Shown: in pieces, positions 1-9,193 of the stretch
Numbering within the stretch: position 1 is the stretch's first letter
Layout of the letters: each line of letters opens with the position of its first letter
Program-made: the position numbers and the translations under genes
The notes under the pieces: model-generated
Seen by the model: the letters and a program-made list of their open reading frames with translations, nothing else
The model's database searches: none
Told to the model about the DNA's origin: nothing
NCBI GenBank assembly: GCA_965140555.1
Contig: OZ223260.1
Location: forward strand, 532,442-596,441
DNA from: UBA1351 sp965140555
Lineage (GTDB): Bacteria > Bacillota > Clostridia > Lachnospirales > Vallitaleaceae
Direction: 5' to 3'
DNA: 64,000 nucleotides

Positions 1-227
1 AATATAAATATCGGCAATAACCAGGCTCCCATTCCAAAAAGTCCAAAAAAGATTTGCTCTACTCCACGGCCTATGAAACCACCTCCGTCAAAGTAGATAC
101 TCATCATAACAAACAAAGCCGCAACCAGCATCAATATGACAAGAATTTCATATTGCACCATACTCAATTCCGATTTACGGGATGGATGCTTTGATGTCGT
201 ACGCTTCTGTTTTTTTTGATTCGCCAT
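1..227 (-). CDS. FtsK/SpoIIIE-type DNA translocase, N-terminal part (cut by window edge)
   Basis: Only the first 75 or so codons lie in the window. The start ATG at 227 is preceded by a strong AGGGAGG site. A basic head (NQKKQKR) is followed by a hydrophobic stretch from about residue 24 (YEILVILMLVAALFV) and then a glycine-rich turn and a second hydrophobic segment (FFGLFGMGAWLLP). This layout is that of the four-helix N-terminal membrane domain of the FtsK/SpoIIIE family, which pumps chromosomal DNA through the division septum. The gene follows aspartokinase by 20 bases, as near spoIIIE in Bacillus. The motor domain lies outside the window, so the call rests on the membrane domain and the neighbour. 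Confidence 0.7.
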   Translation of the reverse strand, partial: MANQKKQKRTTSKHPSRKSELSMVQYEILVILMLVAALFVMMSIYFDGGGFIGRGVEQIFFGLFGMGAWLLPIFI

Positions 228-247
228 TGCGATCCTCCCTTTCCTAG

Positions 248-1444
248 CTACAAATCAAAAGCTTTATGTAATGCTGTCACCGCCTTTTCAATATCTTGCA
301 CCTTTATTAAACAAGCTATCGTCGACAATGAATCTGCCGTTTGCAAAATCTCTATAGATTCTTTTGTCAATGCAGTAACTATCTTAGCCATAACACCGGG
401 TACACCTGTCATTCGCTCGCCAACAACGGTCACTTTTGCACAATCTGATATGACATCATAGGTCACCGGATAATGTCCCAATACCTCTTTAGCCATGGGT
501 AACTTTTCTTTATCTATCGTAAACACCCTTAAGTTCGGAAAAATATTGATAATATCAATAGAGACACCACGAGCTGCCAATTCTTGGAAAAAATCCTCAT
601 CATGCATGGTACCTTCTACATGCAATTGGACACGATCAACACGGTGTGCAATACCTGTAATCAGTTGGTCCTTAACTGTTCTGGTCTCATTGAAGGGCTT
701 ATAATGACAGATTACAGTTCCCTGATGGTCACTAAACGTATTTTTGATTACCAAGGGTATCCCTGCACGCATTGCTACTTCCACAGCACCTTTATGAATG
801 ACTTTAGCACCACTGTCTGCCATTTGAAAGACTTCTTCATAGCTAATTTTATCTAATGTTTTAGCCTCTGCATACACTCTGGGGTCAGCTGTTTTAATAC
901 CATCCACATCTGTATATATCTCGATAGCACTCGCACCGATAGCCTCTCCTATGAGAGCGGCTGTTGTATCCGAACCGCCACGTCCTAAGGTTGTTGTCAT
1001 ATTCTTAAGATTTCGACCTTGGAATCCGGCGATAATCGGAACAATGCCTTGCTCTAATAATTCCATAACATAACCGGTATTCATTTGAACAACTTGTGCG
1101 TTCATAAATTGATCATCTGTAATAATACCTGCCTCACCGCCTGTTAATGCATGCGCTTTTATTCCCATACACTTAAGATGATAGCTCAAAACAACCGTCG
1201 AAATAATCTCTCCGGTACTTATTAACATATCTGTCTCTTTTGGATCCATTCGATCTGTATCATGTCCAATCAATGAAAGTAATGTATCCGTTGCATAGGG
1301 GGACCCTTCCCGGCCCATGGCTGACACAACAACAACGACATGTTTACCTTCTTGAATATTCTTTTCCACAATACGAAGGACTTTCTCACGACTTTCCGGT
1401 GTCGCAACTGACGTTCCTCCAAATTTTTGTACTATAATTTCCAT
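248..1444 (-). CDS. lysC: Aspartate kinase (monofunctional, two ACT domains)
   Basis: Phosphorylates L-aspartate at the entry to lysine, diaminopimelate, threonine and methionine synthesis. The N-terminus has the kinase motif KFGGTSV (residues 8-14) and later the nucleotide-binding GRGGSDTTA (about 153-161). The last 130 residues form two ACT domains, the usual site of feedback inhibition. The length of 398 residues fits the monofunctional class. The start is preceded by AGAAGGTGATGAA. It is the upstream partner of the FtsK/SpoIIIE gene, which resembles the place of dapG in Bacillus, so the symbol dapG would fit as well as lysC. Which end product controls it cannot be read here. Confidence 0.92.
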   Translation of the reverse strand: MEIIVQKFGGTSVATPESREKVLRIVEKNIQEGKHVVVVVSAMGREGSPYATDTLLSLIGHDTDRMDPKETDMLISTGEIISTVVLSYHLKCMGIKAHALTGGEAGIITDDQFMNAQVVQMNTGYVMELLEQGIVPIIAGFQGRNLKNMTTTLGRGGSDTTAALIGEAIGASAIEIYTDVDGIKTADPRVYAEAKTLDKISYEEVFQMADSGAKVIHKGAVEVAMRAGIPLVIKNTFSDHQGTVICHYKPFNETRTVKDQLITGIAHRVDRVQLHVEGTMHDEDFFQELAARGVSIDIINIFPNLRVFTIDKEKLPMAKEVLGHYPVTYDVISDCAKVTVVGERMTGVPGVMAKIVTALTKESIEILQTADSLSTIACLIKVQDIEKAVTALHKAFDL

Positions 1445-1649
1445 TTCATCACCTTCTCATTTGTTCTTCAATTACTATACCATAGCCAACCTTGATTGAC
1501 AACATTTTTGCCATTATACCTCCATTGGTTTAGATTCTCTTAATCCTTATAGAATGGGGATTCGCAACTAGGATTTCTTTCATTCATGTGGTAAAATAGA
1601 ATTAGATATATTGACGTAAAACATCCACCAATAGAAATGGAGGTAACTT

Positions 1650-2297
1650 ATGTATGTAAAAAATAAAATGGTAAAAGATATTGTTTCAATTTTTCCGGAA
1701 GCATCTATTTCTCTTGCCTTTCAAACCATGCACGAGAAAAATGTCAGCCAATTGCCTGTTGTACGGGATTCAAAATTAGTTGGTCTCGTAACCGAAACAT
1801 TGCTCAGTGAATTTACCCCTTCAAAAGCTACTACACTAAGTATCTATGAATTAAATTATATTCTTGGAAAAACCAAAGTTGAAAGTATTATGTCCAAAGA
1901 TGTATTAACATGTACTGAAGATATGCTCATTGAAAATGTAGCCCTAATGATGAATGAACATGATGTTAATATGATTCCCGTTATTGACCAAGCCCATCGT
2001 CTTATCGGCATAATATCACGTTCTGATATTATTGAAGCATTTATCGAAATTATCGGTGCCAAAGATACCGGTACCCGTATTGTTGTTTACTCCAAAGATG
2101 AATCCGGTAAATTGGCTGAAATCTCAGCTATTATTAAGGAATTCGGATATAATATTACACATCTTACTAACTTCAATAATGTTTCTGACAATACAACTGA
2201 AATTATCATCCGCATGAATACTATCGATGTGACACCTGTTATCGAAGCCTTGAAAGCAAAAGGCTATGAAATTGTACGAATCGATAAAACGGAATAA
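1650..2297 (+). CDS. CBS-pair plus ACT domain protein (AcuB-like)
   Basis: A 215-residue soluble protein with two CBS repeats in residues 1-125 (the second has the typical ending GIISRSDIIEAF) and an ACT domain in about 140-215, beginning RIVVYSKDESGKLAEI. CBS pairs bind adenine nucleotides and ACT domains bind amino acids or similar ligands, so it is likely a sensor. The AcuB family has this architecture, but its biochemical role is not settled. It is monocistronic: the ribosome site GGAGG lies just before the ATG and a terminator follows 7 bases after the stop. An extended -10 (TGGTAAAAT near 1589-1597) lies upstream without a clear -35. Confidence 0.8.
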   Translation: MYVKNKMVKDIVSIFPEASISLAFQTMHEKNVSQLPVVRDSKLVGLVTETLLSEFTPSKATTLSIYELNYILGKTKVESIMSKDVLTCTEDMLIENVALMMNEHDVNMIPVIDQAHRLIGIISRSDIIEAFIEIIGAKDTGTRIVVYSKDESGKLAEISAIIKEFGYNITHLTNFNNVSDNTTEIIIRMNTIDVTPVIEALKAKGYEIVRIDKTE

Positions 2298-2303
2298 TTC
2301 AAC

Positions 2304-2349
2304 AAATCAAAAAGCTAAGTACCTTTTCAGGTGCTTAGCTTTTTGATTT
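2304..2349. terminator. Bidirectional terminator between the AcuB-like gene and livF
   Basis: A 20-base arm beginning AAATCAAAAAGCTAAG pairs with its complement around a six-base loop, with one G-U pair. The A and T runs at the two feet give a U tract in both directions, so it can end the plus-strand AcuB-like gene and the minus-strand liv operon, which converge here. Confidence 0.85.
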
Positions 2350-2364
2350 ATAATCATTTACCTA

Positions 2365-3066
2365 TTAACCTAGATATGCTTGACGAACTCGGTCATCATT
2401 AAGAAGTTTTTTTGCATCCCCTTCGATAATAATTTTACCGGTTTCCAATACGTAAGCACGATGGGCAATGGATAGTGCCTTATGCGCATTTTGTTCTACC
2501 AATAAAATAGTCATACCTGCTTCGTTCGTTTCTTTGATGATTTCAAAAATTTCATCGACCAATATAGGTGCAAGACCCATAGACGGTTCATCCATCAATA
2601 AAATATCCGGTTTACTCATCAATGCTCTAGCTATGGCAAGCATCTGTTGCTCACCACCACTCATTGTTCCAGCTAATTGTTTGGATCGTTCCTTCAGTCT
2701 TGGGAAACGCCGATACATATCTTCTACATCATTTTGAATTCCATATTGATCTTTTCTAGTATAAGCACCCATTAACAAATTTTCATAAACACTCATCTGT
2801 GCAAACACACGTCGTCCTTCCGGCACTTGGGCCAATCCAAGACGAACAATCTTATCGGCAATGGTAGTGGTCAATTCATCGGAATGTAGCTTAATCGAAC
2901 CATGAGAAGGTTTAACCAAACCACTTATTGCATGAAGCGTTGTTGTTTTTCCTGCGCCATTTGCTCCTATAAGACTTACAATTTCACCTTTATTTACGAC
3001 AAAATTCATATCTTTGAGTGCATGAATTGCACCATAATGTACATTCAAATCTGATACATATAACAT
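2365..3066 (-). CDS. livF: Branched-chain amino acid ABC transporter, ATP-binding protein LivF
   Basis: One of two ATPases of the high-affinity leucine/isoleucine/valine importer. Visible motifs are Walker A GANGAGKTT (about 33-41), the signature MSGGEQQMLAIARAL and Walker B ILLMDEPSMGLAP. Its 233 residues match the short LivF class. It is the last gene of the operon livK-H-M-G-F, 12 bases after livG with an AAGGAGGG site. The neighbouring permeases and binding protein support the branched-chain family, although members can also carry urea or other amides. Confidence 0.93.
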   Translation of the reverse strand: MLYVSDLNVHYGAIHALKDMNFVVNKGEIVSLIGANGAGKTTTLHAISGLVKPSHGSIKLHSDELTTTIADKIVRLGLAQVPEGRRVFAQMSVYENLLMGAYTRKDQYGIQNDVEDMYRRFPRLKERSKQLAGTMSGGEQQMLAIARALMSKPDILLMDEPSMGLAPILVDEIFEIIKETNEAGMTILLVEQNAHKALSIAHRAYVLETGKIIIEGDAKKLLNDDRVRQAYLG

Positions 3067-3078
3067 GATATTCCCTCC

Positions 3079-3837
3079 TTAACTTCCAAGATACGCTTCG
3101 ATTACTTTTTTATTTGTACGGATTTCCTCAGGCTTACCTTTGGCAATAATCATTCCGTAATCAATAACAATTAACCGCTCACATATACCCATAACAAGAT
3201 TCATATCATGCTCAATCAGAAGGATTGTTACACCGAATTTATCGCGAATAAAATGAATGGTTTCCATGAGTTCTTTTGTCTCAGAAGGGTTCATTCCGGC
3301 TGCCGGTTCATCCAATAACAGTAATTTAGGGTTTGTCGCTAATGCACGACATATCTCAAGCTTACGTTGTTTACCATAGGGAAGATTCTTTGCTAAATTA
3401 TTGGCATCCGCCTGCATATCAAATAATGCCAGTAGCTCCATTGCTTTATCCGTAATTTCACGCTCTTCTTTCCAATATTTGGGAAGTCTGAAGATGGCCG
3501 TCACGGAATTGTAACTCATATCTTTATGAAAAGCAATTTTAATGTTATCAATCACCGATAAATCTGAAAACAAACGAATGTTTTGGAACGTTCTTCCTAA
3601 TCCCAGATTAACAATTTGATAGGGTTTCTTTCCATTAACTAATTGCTTGCCGATAGTAATGCGACCTTCTGTGGGTAAGTATACCCCAGTAAGCATATTA
3701 AATATCGTTGTTTTACCGGCTCCATTCGGCCCGATTAACCCAACAAGCTCCCCTTGTTCAATCGTTATATCAAAATTACTTACCGCGCGAAGACCACCAA
3801 ATGTAATTCCGATATTCTCAGTTTTTAAGAGACTCAT
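3079..3837 (-). CDS. livG: Branched-chain amino acid ABC transporter, ATP-binding protein LivG
   Basis: Second ATPase of the importer. It has Walker A GPNGAGKTT (about 36-44), the LivG-type signature LPYGKQRKLEICRAL and Walker B LLLLDEPAAGMNP. At 252 residues it is longer than LivF, with the extra helical insert after the Walker A region typical of LivG. The stop of livM and the start of livG are separated by only two bases, implying coupled translation. Confidence 0.93.
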   Translation of the reverse strand: MSLLKTENIGITFGGLRAVSNFDITIEQGELVGLIGPNGAGKTTIFNMLTGVYLPTEGRITIGKQLVNGKKPYQIVNLGLGRTFQNIRLFSDLSVIDNIKIAFHKDMSYNSVTAIFRLPKYWKEEREITDKAMELLALFDMQADANNLAKNLPYGKQRKLEICRALATNPKLLLLDEPAAGMNPSETKELMETIHFIRDKFGVTILLIEHDMNLVMGICERLIVIDYGMIIAKGKPEEIRTNKKVIEAYLGS

Positions 3838-3839
3838 AC

Positions 3840-4823
3840 TTACACCTCGCTTCCTGATTCTTCACCTGATATTTTCTTTTTGATCCAAGACGCTGCTCCA
3901 ACAAGAGAAAACTCTGCACGCCCCAATAGTCCATCTGATTTGAAAATCATCAAAAGAATCAACATCACTGCATAGATAATTAATCGAAGCTCATCATAGG
4001 CATATAAAAACTCTGTTAAAACGGCCAAAAACACACCGGCTATAATAGTCCCTGTAATAGAACCCATACCTCCGAATACAACGATAATGAACAATTCGAC
4101 TGAGAACATAAACTTAAATTTCTCCGGTGTCAAATAGCGTTGATACATAGCAAACAAGGACCCTCCTACCCCTGCGATAAAAGCTGATAAGAAAAAGGCA
4201 TACACTTTATAAAATGTTGTAGGGATACCAATCGATTCTGCTGCAATCTGATTTTCGCGAATGGAAATAATCGCCCGTCCATGTCTGGAGCGCATAAAAA
4301 GAAAGACAAATGCAATAACAAGAATTAACACAATAAAAACTTCATTAATACCCACAAGAACAGGAATACGTTTCAACCCCGAAGCCCCGCCTGTAATCGG
4401 CCGAAGATTAATGAGTGTATATCGAATCATCTCTCCAAAACCTAGGGTAACGATTCCTAGATAATCACCACGTAAGCGTAGCGCCGGAATACCGATAATA
4501 AGACCGAACAGTCCTGTCACTGTCCCGGCAAGAATCATGGCTAAGATCATCTCAATATAATGAGGGAACTCGACAGCTTTAACAAATAAACCAGCCGTGT
4601 AGGCACCTATGGCCATAAACCCAGCATGTCCCAATGCGAGTTCTCCCATAAATCCTGTAACCATATTCAAACTTATGGCCACGATAATATTAATCATAGC
4701 AAAGACAATAACACCTTCTCGATAGTCATTGATCAAACCATACTCTAATGCGGCAAGAAGAATGAGGTAACTGACAATTGCTGCAATAATATTGACACTA
4801 TAATTTCTTACTGTTTTTTTCAT
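3840..4823 (-). CDS. livM: Branched-chain amino acid ABC transporter, permease LivM
   Basis: Integral membrane permease with about eight to nine hydrophobic segments and the family motif LALGHAGFMAIGAYTAGL near residue 70. A longer reading from GTG at 4832 is possible, but the ATG at 4823 has an AGGTGAGG site at good distance, so it is chosen. It pairs with LivH to form the membrane channel. The C-terminal tail is basic and cytoplasmic. Confidence 0.92.
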   Translation of the reverse strand: MKKTVRNYSVNIIAAIVSYLILLAALEYGLINDYREGVIVFAMINIIVAISLNMVTGFMGELALGHAGFMAIGAYTAGLFVKAVEFPHYIEMILAMILAGTVTGLFGLIIGIPALRLRGDYLGIVTLGFGEMIRYTLINLRPITGGASGLKRIPVLVGINEVFIVLILVIAFVFLFMRSRHGRAIISIRENQIAAESIGIPTTFYKVYAFFLSAFIAGVGGSLFAMYQRYLTPEKFKFMFSVELFIIVVFGGMGSITGTIIAGVFLAVLTEFLYAYDELRLIIYAVMLILLMIFKSDGLLGRAEFSLVGAASWIKKKISGEESGSEV

Positions 4824-4832
4824 GACCCTCAC

Positions 4833-5696
4833 CTACACTTTCTCTTTGGCATTTTTGCCGAACAGACCTGTTGGTTTAATAAGTAACACGAGAATCAATA
4901 CTCCAAAGACAAACACATTGGCCCAACTAGAACTAATATACCCTTTGACAAAAGTCTCAATAGCTCCAATAGCAAAACCGCCAACCATAGCTCCCGGAAT
5001 GATTCCGATACCCCCAAGAACTGCGGCAACAAAGGCTTTAAGCCCCGGCATAACTCCCATATATGGTTCAAGATTACCATAATTTAACGAATATAACACA
5101 CCACCTACAGCACCAAGGGCAGAACCAACGGCAAAGGTAATCGATATGGTTTTATCCACATTGATTCCCATTAACTGGGCAGCCCCTTTATCTTCTGATA
5201 CCGCTCGCATTGCCTGACCTATTCTCGTTTTTCGAATGGTATATTCCAAACCTATCATACATATAACAGTAAAGATAATCGTAATAACCGTGATATTAGG
5301 CATTGGAATCGGACCAATCAAGTTCATTTCAGGCATTATTTTATCTTCAGGTCCGAAAAGAAGCTTTGCTAGATTTGATAAGAACATGCTCATACCCAAG
5401 GCTGTAATAAGGGCTGATATACGCGGCGCATTCCGAAGCGGCTTATATGCTATACGATCAATAATAACACCGATAATAGCTGTAACAACAGCCGCAACAA
5501 TAAGCAATGGTATAAACGACATATGGAAGAGCGTCGCCATAAAATAACCGGTAAATGCACCAATCATAAGTATTTCACCATGGGCGAAATTTATAAGCTT
5601 AACAATACCATATACCATTGTATAGCCCAATGCGATCAAAGCATAAATGCTTCCGACATTTAAACTATTAATAACTTGGTTGATAAATTGTGACAT
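4833..5696 (-). CDS. livH: Branched-chain amino acid ABC transporter, permease LivH
   Basis: A 287-residue membrane permease. The N-terminal pattern SIYALIALGYTMVYGIVKLINFAHGEI is diagnostic of LivH (split here: SIYALIALGYTMVYG then LINFAHGEI). About eight hydrophobic segments follow. An AGGAGG site precedes the start. It is separated from livK by 227 bases that contain a terminator and a palindrome, so it may be expressed at a lower level than the binding protein. Confidence 0.92.
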   Translation of the reverse strand: MSQFINQVINSLNVGSIYALIALGYTMVYGIVKLINFAHGEILMIGAFTGYFMATLFHMSFIPLLIVAAVVTAIIGVIIDRIAYKPLRNAPRISALITALGMSMFLSNLAKLLFGPEDKIMPEMNLIGPIPMPNITVITIIFTVICMIGLEYTIRKTRIGQAMRAVSEDKGAAQLMGINVDKTISITFAVGSALGAVGGVLYSLNYGNLEPYMGVMPGLKAFVAAVLGGIGIIPGAMVGGFAIGAIETFVKGYISSSWANVFVFGVLILVLLIKPTGLFGKNAKEKV

Positions 5697-5755
5697 AGAC
5701 TAACCTCCTGATAATGAATTGGGTGTACCAATTTTTCTATATCAGGATATATACC

Positions 5756-5779
5756 TTGTTACTCCATGAGGGGTAACAA
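5756..5779. repeat. Palindrome in the livH leader
   Basis: TTGTTACTCC and GGGGTAACAA form a 10-bp inverted repeat (one G-T pair) around the four-base loop ATGA, 60 bases before livH. No T run follows on either strand, so it is not a simple terminator. It could be an operator or an mRNA-stabilising hairpin. No known binding motif is recognised. Confidence 0.5.
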
Positions 5780-5860
5780 CCTATATATCCCATTATAGAT
5801 TTATAGCCGACTTAACGCATAACAAATTAACGCTTTAAATAGGTAAACCGTCTTTATATA

Positions 5861-5890
5861 TACAAAAAAGGGGTATCCCCCTTTTTTGTA
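5861..5890 (-). terminator. Intrinsic terminator after livK
   Basis: A perfect 13-bp stem, TACAAAAAAGGGG with CCCCTTTTTTGTA, around a four-base loop, 34 bases after the livK stop. Read on the minus strand the stem ends in a U run. Placed between livK and livH it would let the abundant binding protein be made in excess of the membrane subunits by partial read-through. Confidence 0.85.
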
Positions 5891-5923
5891 TTTGAAATGA
5901 TTCACATATTATATCTTTATATA

Positions 5924-7141
5924 TTATTCTGACATTTTAGTTTCAAGAACCAATTCGCCGTCTTGTACTCGGATAATAGACGCCACTTTTTGGAAAGTGT
6001 CTCCATTTTCATCAAATACAGTATGACCAGTGACACCATCATACTCAACACTACTTAACGCATCTCGAATGGCCGCTCCATCTGTTGAACCTGCACTAAT
6101 CAATGCTTGTGCCATCATTTGCATGCCATCATATCCAAGAGCTGCCAGAGCATTTGGAACTGAATCGTATTGCGCTTCATAATCAGCTATAAAGGATTGT
6201 ACAATTTCACTTTCATCTGTCGTTGTATAGTGATTTGAGAAGAAATCGCCTTCAACTTCAGCCGCATAGTCGCCTTGAACACCATCCCATCCGTCACCAC
6301 CAAGAAGGATCGCGTCAACACCTGCTTGATTCAATTGCTTAGCAATCAAGCCCACCTTATCAAAGTAATCCGGAATGAATATTACATCAGGATTGGTATC
6401 TTTAATAGAAGAAATAATTGCGTTGAAGTCATTATCTTCACCTGTATAGCTTTCAATAGATAATTCTCCTTCAAAGGTTCCTTCAAAGGCTTCAGCTAAA
6501 CCAATAGAATAGTCACTACTCACGTTTTCAAAAATAATAGCTGTCGATGCCCCTAAATTGTCATTTGCAAATTTAGCAACAACCTTACCTTGATAAGGGT
6601 CAATAAAACATGCACGGAATACATAATCATAACCAATCGTAACATCTTTATTGGTTGCTGTTGGTGTTAACATCGGTATTCCTTTTTCTTCACATAACTC
6701 AGCAACAACCAAAGATACACCACTAAATACAGGGCCTACAAGTGCAATGATTCCGTCTTCATCAACCATTCTGTTAAACAAATTAATCGATTTGGTTGGA
6801 TCTCCTTCGTTATCATAAGCAACTAATTCGATGTTTTTGCCGTTTACACCACCGGCAGCATTCACTTCACTAATGGCCAATTCAGCTGCTTGACGAACTG
6901 CAAGTCCATATTGCGCGTAGTCCCCGCTATAAGCACCCATTGTCCCAACTTTGATGACATCACTGTCATTATCTTCAGATGTATCCGTCTCTTCAGCCCC
7001 AGTATCTTTATCCTCACTACCGGCATCCACTGTTGTATCCTTTGTACTTGTTGTTGAACTATCACCCTCATCTTTACCACATGCTGCAAAAAGTGCTACT
7101 GTCATTGTCACAATTAATAATAATGATAAAACTTTCTTCAT
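5924..7141 (-). CDS. livK: Branched-chain amino acid ABC transporter, substrate-binding lipoprotein LivK
   Basis: Extracellular solute receptor of the importer. The start ATG at 7141 (MKKVLSLL) is chosen over an upstream GTG because AAGGGTGG lies 8 bases before it. A signal peptide leads to the lipobox LFAAC, so the cysteine near residue 22 is the lipid anchor. An acidic, threonine-rich linker of about 40 residues follows, then a two-lobe periplasmic-binding fold starting IKVGTMGAYSGDYAQYG, typical of the Leu/Ile/Val-binding family. The ligand is inferred from the operon. It has its own strong promoter and a downstream terminator. Confidence 0.92.
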   Translation of the reverse strand: MKKVLSLLLIVTMTVALFAACGKDEGDSSTTSTKDTTVDAGSEDKDTGAEETDTSEDNDSDVIKVGTMGAYSGDYAQYGLAVRQAAELAISEVNAAGGVNGKNIELVAYDNEGDPTKSINLFNRMVDEDGIIALVGPVFSGVSLVVAELCEEKGIPMLTPTATNKDVTIGYDYVFRACFIDPYQGKVVAKFANDNLGASTAIIFENVSSDYSIGLAEAFEGTFEGELSIESYTGEDNDFNAIISSIKDTNPDVIFIPDYFDKVGLIAKQLNQAGVDAILLGGDGWDGVQGDYAAEVEGDFFSNHYTTTDESEIVQSFIADYEAQYDSVPNALAALGYDGMQMMAQALISAGSTDGAAIRDALSSVEYDGVTGHTVFDENGDTFQKVASIIRVQDGELVLETKMSE

Positions 7142-7179
7142 GTATTCATCCACCCTTCTAAACTTTAATTTTATATAAT

Positions 7180-7193
7180 TTTAGCGCGTTAAA
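7180..7193. promoter_or_regulatory. Operator-like palindrome at the start of the livK transcript
   Basis: TTTAGCGCGTTAAA is a 14-bp palindrome with one mismatch. It lies just downstream of the predicted livK transcription start (about 7198), where a bound repressor would block transcription. It does not match the CodY or ArgR consensus that I know, so the regulator is unknown. Confidence 0.4.
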
Positions 7194-7204
7194 TTATATT
7201 TGCA

Positions 7205-7233
7205 ATTATACAACTTTTTTCTTGCAAAATCAA
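7205..7233 (-). promoter_or_regulatory. Sigma-A promoter of livK
   Basis: On the minus strand TTGATT (7233-7228), a 17-base spacer and a perfect TATAAT (7210-7205). Transcription should start near 7198, giving a leader of roughly 57 bases before livK. Confidence 0.75.
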
Positions 7234-7368
7234 GGATGAATTCGACTAAAAATGATACTTTATACCTAAATTTGCAAGTTTATATTCTTTAAGATTTATT
7301 CCGCTCTTACATCAATAACTATTGTTATATTCACATCTAACATATTTGAAATTCATCCGGCACTCAGA

Positions 7369-7397
7369 TTGCATCCCATATAAACTAATGGTATACT
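7369..7397 (+). promoter_or_regulatory. Promoter of rqcH
   Basis: TTGCAT (7369-7374), a 17-base spacer and TATACT (7392-7397) preceded by TGG, an extended -10. The start codon of rqcH lies about 30 bases downstream of the expected transcription start. Confidence 0.65.
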
Positions 7398-7432
7398 GTT
7401 ACAAACAAAGCTCGAATCAAAGGAGAATAACA

Positions 7433-9175
7433 ATGATTGACGGAATCGTATTACATCATATTGTATATGAACTTAACGAGCACCTTTTGGGTGGTCGTAT
7501 AGATAAAATAACACAACCGGAAAAAGATGAAATCATTTTACAAATTCGTGCAGGCGGTAAGAAACAAAGACTCTTACTCTCAAGCCAAGCTTCTATGCCA
7601 AGAGTCCATCTTACAAATGCAGCTCGACAAAATCCAGCGAGTCCTCCGGCTTTTTGTATGCTTTTGCGCAAATATGTCGGAAATGCTCGCATTACTAAAA
7701 TTGAGCAATACGGACTTGAACGTATTCTCGCCATTACCTTAGAGCAACTCGATGAAATGGGCGACCAACATGCTTATGTTCTTATTATGGAAATAATGGG
7801 TAAACATTCAAATATAATGCTTTGTGATCAGAATCAAAAAGTTCTGGATAGTATTAAACGTATTGGCGCACAAATAAGTAGTGTCCGTCAAGTTTATCCC
7901 GGCTCCACTTATACGGCTCCGCCAGATCAAGGAAAGCATTCTATAATAGAACTGAATCATCAAGATACACTACAAGAAATACTAATGGAACACAAGGGAC
8001 CCATTTATAAGTCTTTATATACTGCCTTTACCGGCATGAGTCCTTTTTATGCTAATCATCTATGTTATGTATCTGATGTTCATAGCGATAGCGAGGTCGA
8101 GTCTCTCGATACCGGTGAACTCGCAAGGCTTTATGAATCCATGCAAGACGCTAGAGATCGAATGCTTAATAACGACTATTCACCGGTCTTACTTCGTGAT
8201 CGTCAAGGCAACATCAAAGAATTCCATAGTTTACTTCTCAAGGATACTTTGCCTGAATATACACTAGAGAGTTATACATCAATTAGCACACTTATTGATG
8301 ACTTCTTTGACTTGCGCAGTTTGCAAGTCCGTATGAAGCAAAAAACTCAAGATTTACGCAAGCATGTTCAAACCTTATTGGAGCGTTGTTATAAGAAGCT
8401 TGATATTCAACAACACCAACTGAAAGACACGGAGAATATGGATCGCTTCAAAATAAAAGGTGAACTTATACTAGCCAATCAATATATGATACAACCGGGC
8501 GATGGCCAAGTAACTGTTCTGAATTATTATACAAATGAAGAACAAACCATATCCCTTGACCCTACGCTTACAGCTGTTGAAAATGCAAACAAAGCTTTTG
8601 ACAAATATAATAAAAAGAAACGTACCAAAACAGCCGTAACAGAACAAATCGAACATACACTTTCTGAGATTAACTATCTAGAAAGTGTCCGCTATGCTTT
8701 AGAATCTGTTATTTTGGAAGAAGATATCGAAGAAATTCGTCATGAATTACGTGAGAGCGGATATCTGAAGTATAAATCCGCAAAGAAGCAGCGCGCGAAG
8801 AGCAAACCCTATCACTATATAAGCAGTGATGGCTATCATATGTATGTCGGTAAGAACAATCTCCAAAACGACTATTTATCTATGAAATTTGCAGGAAATT
8901 CAGATTGGTGGTTCCATACAAAAGAAGTCCCCGGTTCTCATGTTGTTGTCAAATCCGAAGGTGCTGAATTACCGGACAGTACCTTTGAAGAGGCAGCTGC
9001 ATTAGCCGCTTATTATAGTAAAGCCCGAGAAAGCACTAAAGTAACCGTGGATTATACACAAAAGAAACATCTCAAGAAACCTGCTAAAGCAGCCCCGGGT
9101 TATGTTATCTACCATACAAACTACAGTCTACATATTGATCCTAGTATTCAAAATATAAAAAAAATCTCCGGTTAA
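7433..9175 (+). CDS. rqcH: Ribosome quality control protein RqcH (NFACT family)
   Basis: A 580-residue member of the NFACT/Rqc2 family, which binds obstructed 50S subunits carrying a stalled peptide and recruits alanyl-tRNA to add C-terminal alanine tails that mark the peptide for degradation. The ATG at 7433 follows AAAGGAG; earlier in-frame codons lack a site. The N-terminal NFACT-N domain begins DGIVLHHIVYEL and contains EIMGKHSNI; a central coiled coil lies at about residues 270-430; the C-terminal NFACT-R (DUF814) domain has DWWFHTKEVPGSHVVVK. Older annotations call it fibronectin-binding protein. It is the only plus-strand gene between livK and recN. Confidence 0.9.
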   Translation: MIDGIVLHHIVYELNEHLLGGRIDKITQPEKDEIILQIRAGGKKQRLLLSSQASMPRVHLTNAARQNPASPPAFCMLLRKYVGNARITKIEQYGLERILAITLEQLDEMGDQHAYVLIMEIMGKHSNIMLCDQNQKVLDSIKRIGAQISSVRQVYPGSTYTAPPDQGKHSIIELNHQDTLQEILMEHKGPIYKSLYTAFTGMSPFYANHLCYVSDVHSDSEVESLDTGELARLYESMQDARDRMLNNDYSPVLLRDRQGNIKEFHSLLLKDTLPEYTLESYTSISTLIDDFFDLRSLQVRMKQKTQDLRKHVQTLLERCYKKLDIQQHQLKDTENMDRFKIKGELILANQYMIQPGDGQVTVLNYYTNEEQTISLDPTLTAVENANKAFDKYNKKKRTKTAVTEQIEHTLSEINYLESVRYALESVILEEDIEEIRHELRESGYLKYKSAKKQRAKSKPYHYISSDGYHMYVGKNNLQNDYLSMKFAGNSDWWFHTKEVPGSHVVVKSEGAELPDSTFEEAAALAAYYSKARESTKVTVDYTQKKHLKKPAKAAPGYVIYHTNYSLHIDPSIQNIKKISG

Positions 9176-9189
9176 TCCGGAGATTTTTT
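9159..9189. terminator. Bidirectional terminator overlapping the rqcH stop codon
   Basis: An A-rich arm ending ATCTCCGG pairs with CCGGAGAT followed by T residues around the loop TTAAT. The rqcH stop codon TAA (9173-9175) is inside the loop. recN ends 5 bases beyond the stem, so one hairpin serves both converging genes. Confidence 0.85.
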
Positions 9190-9193
9190 AGGT

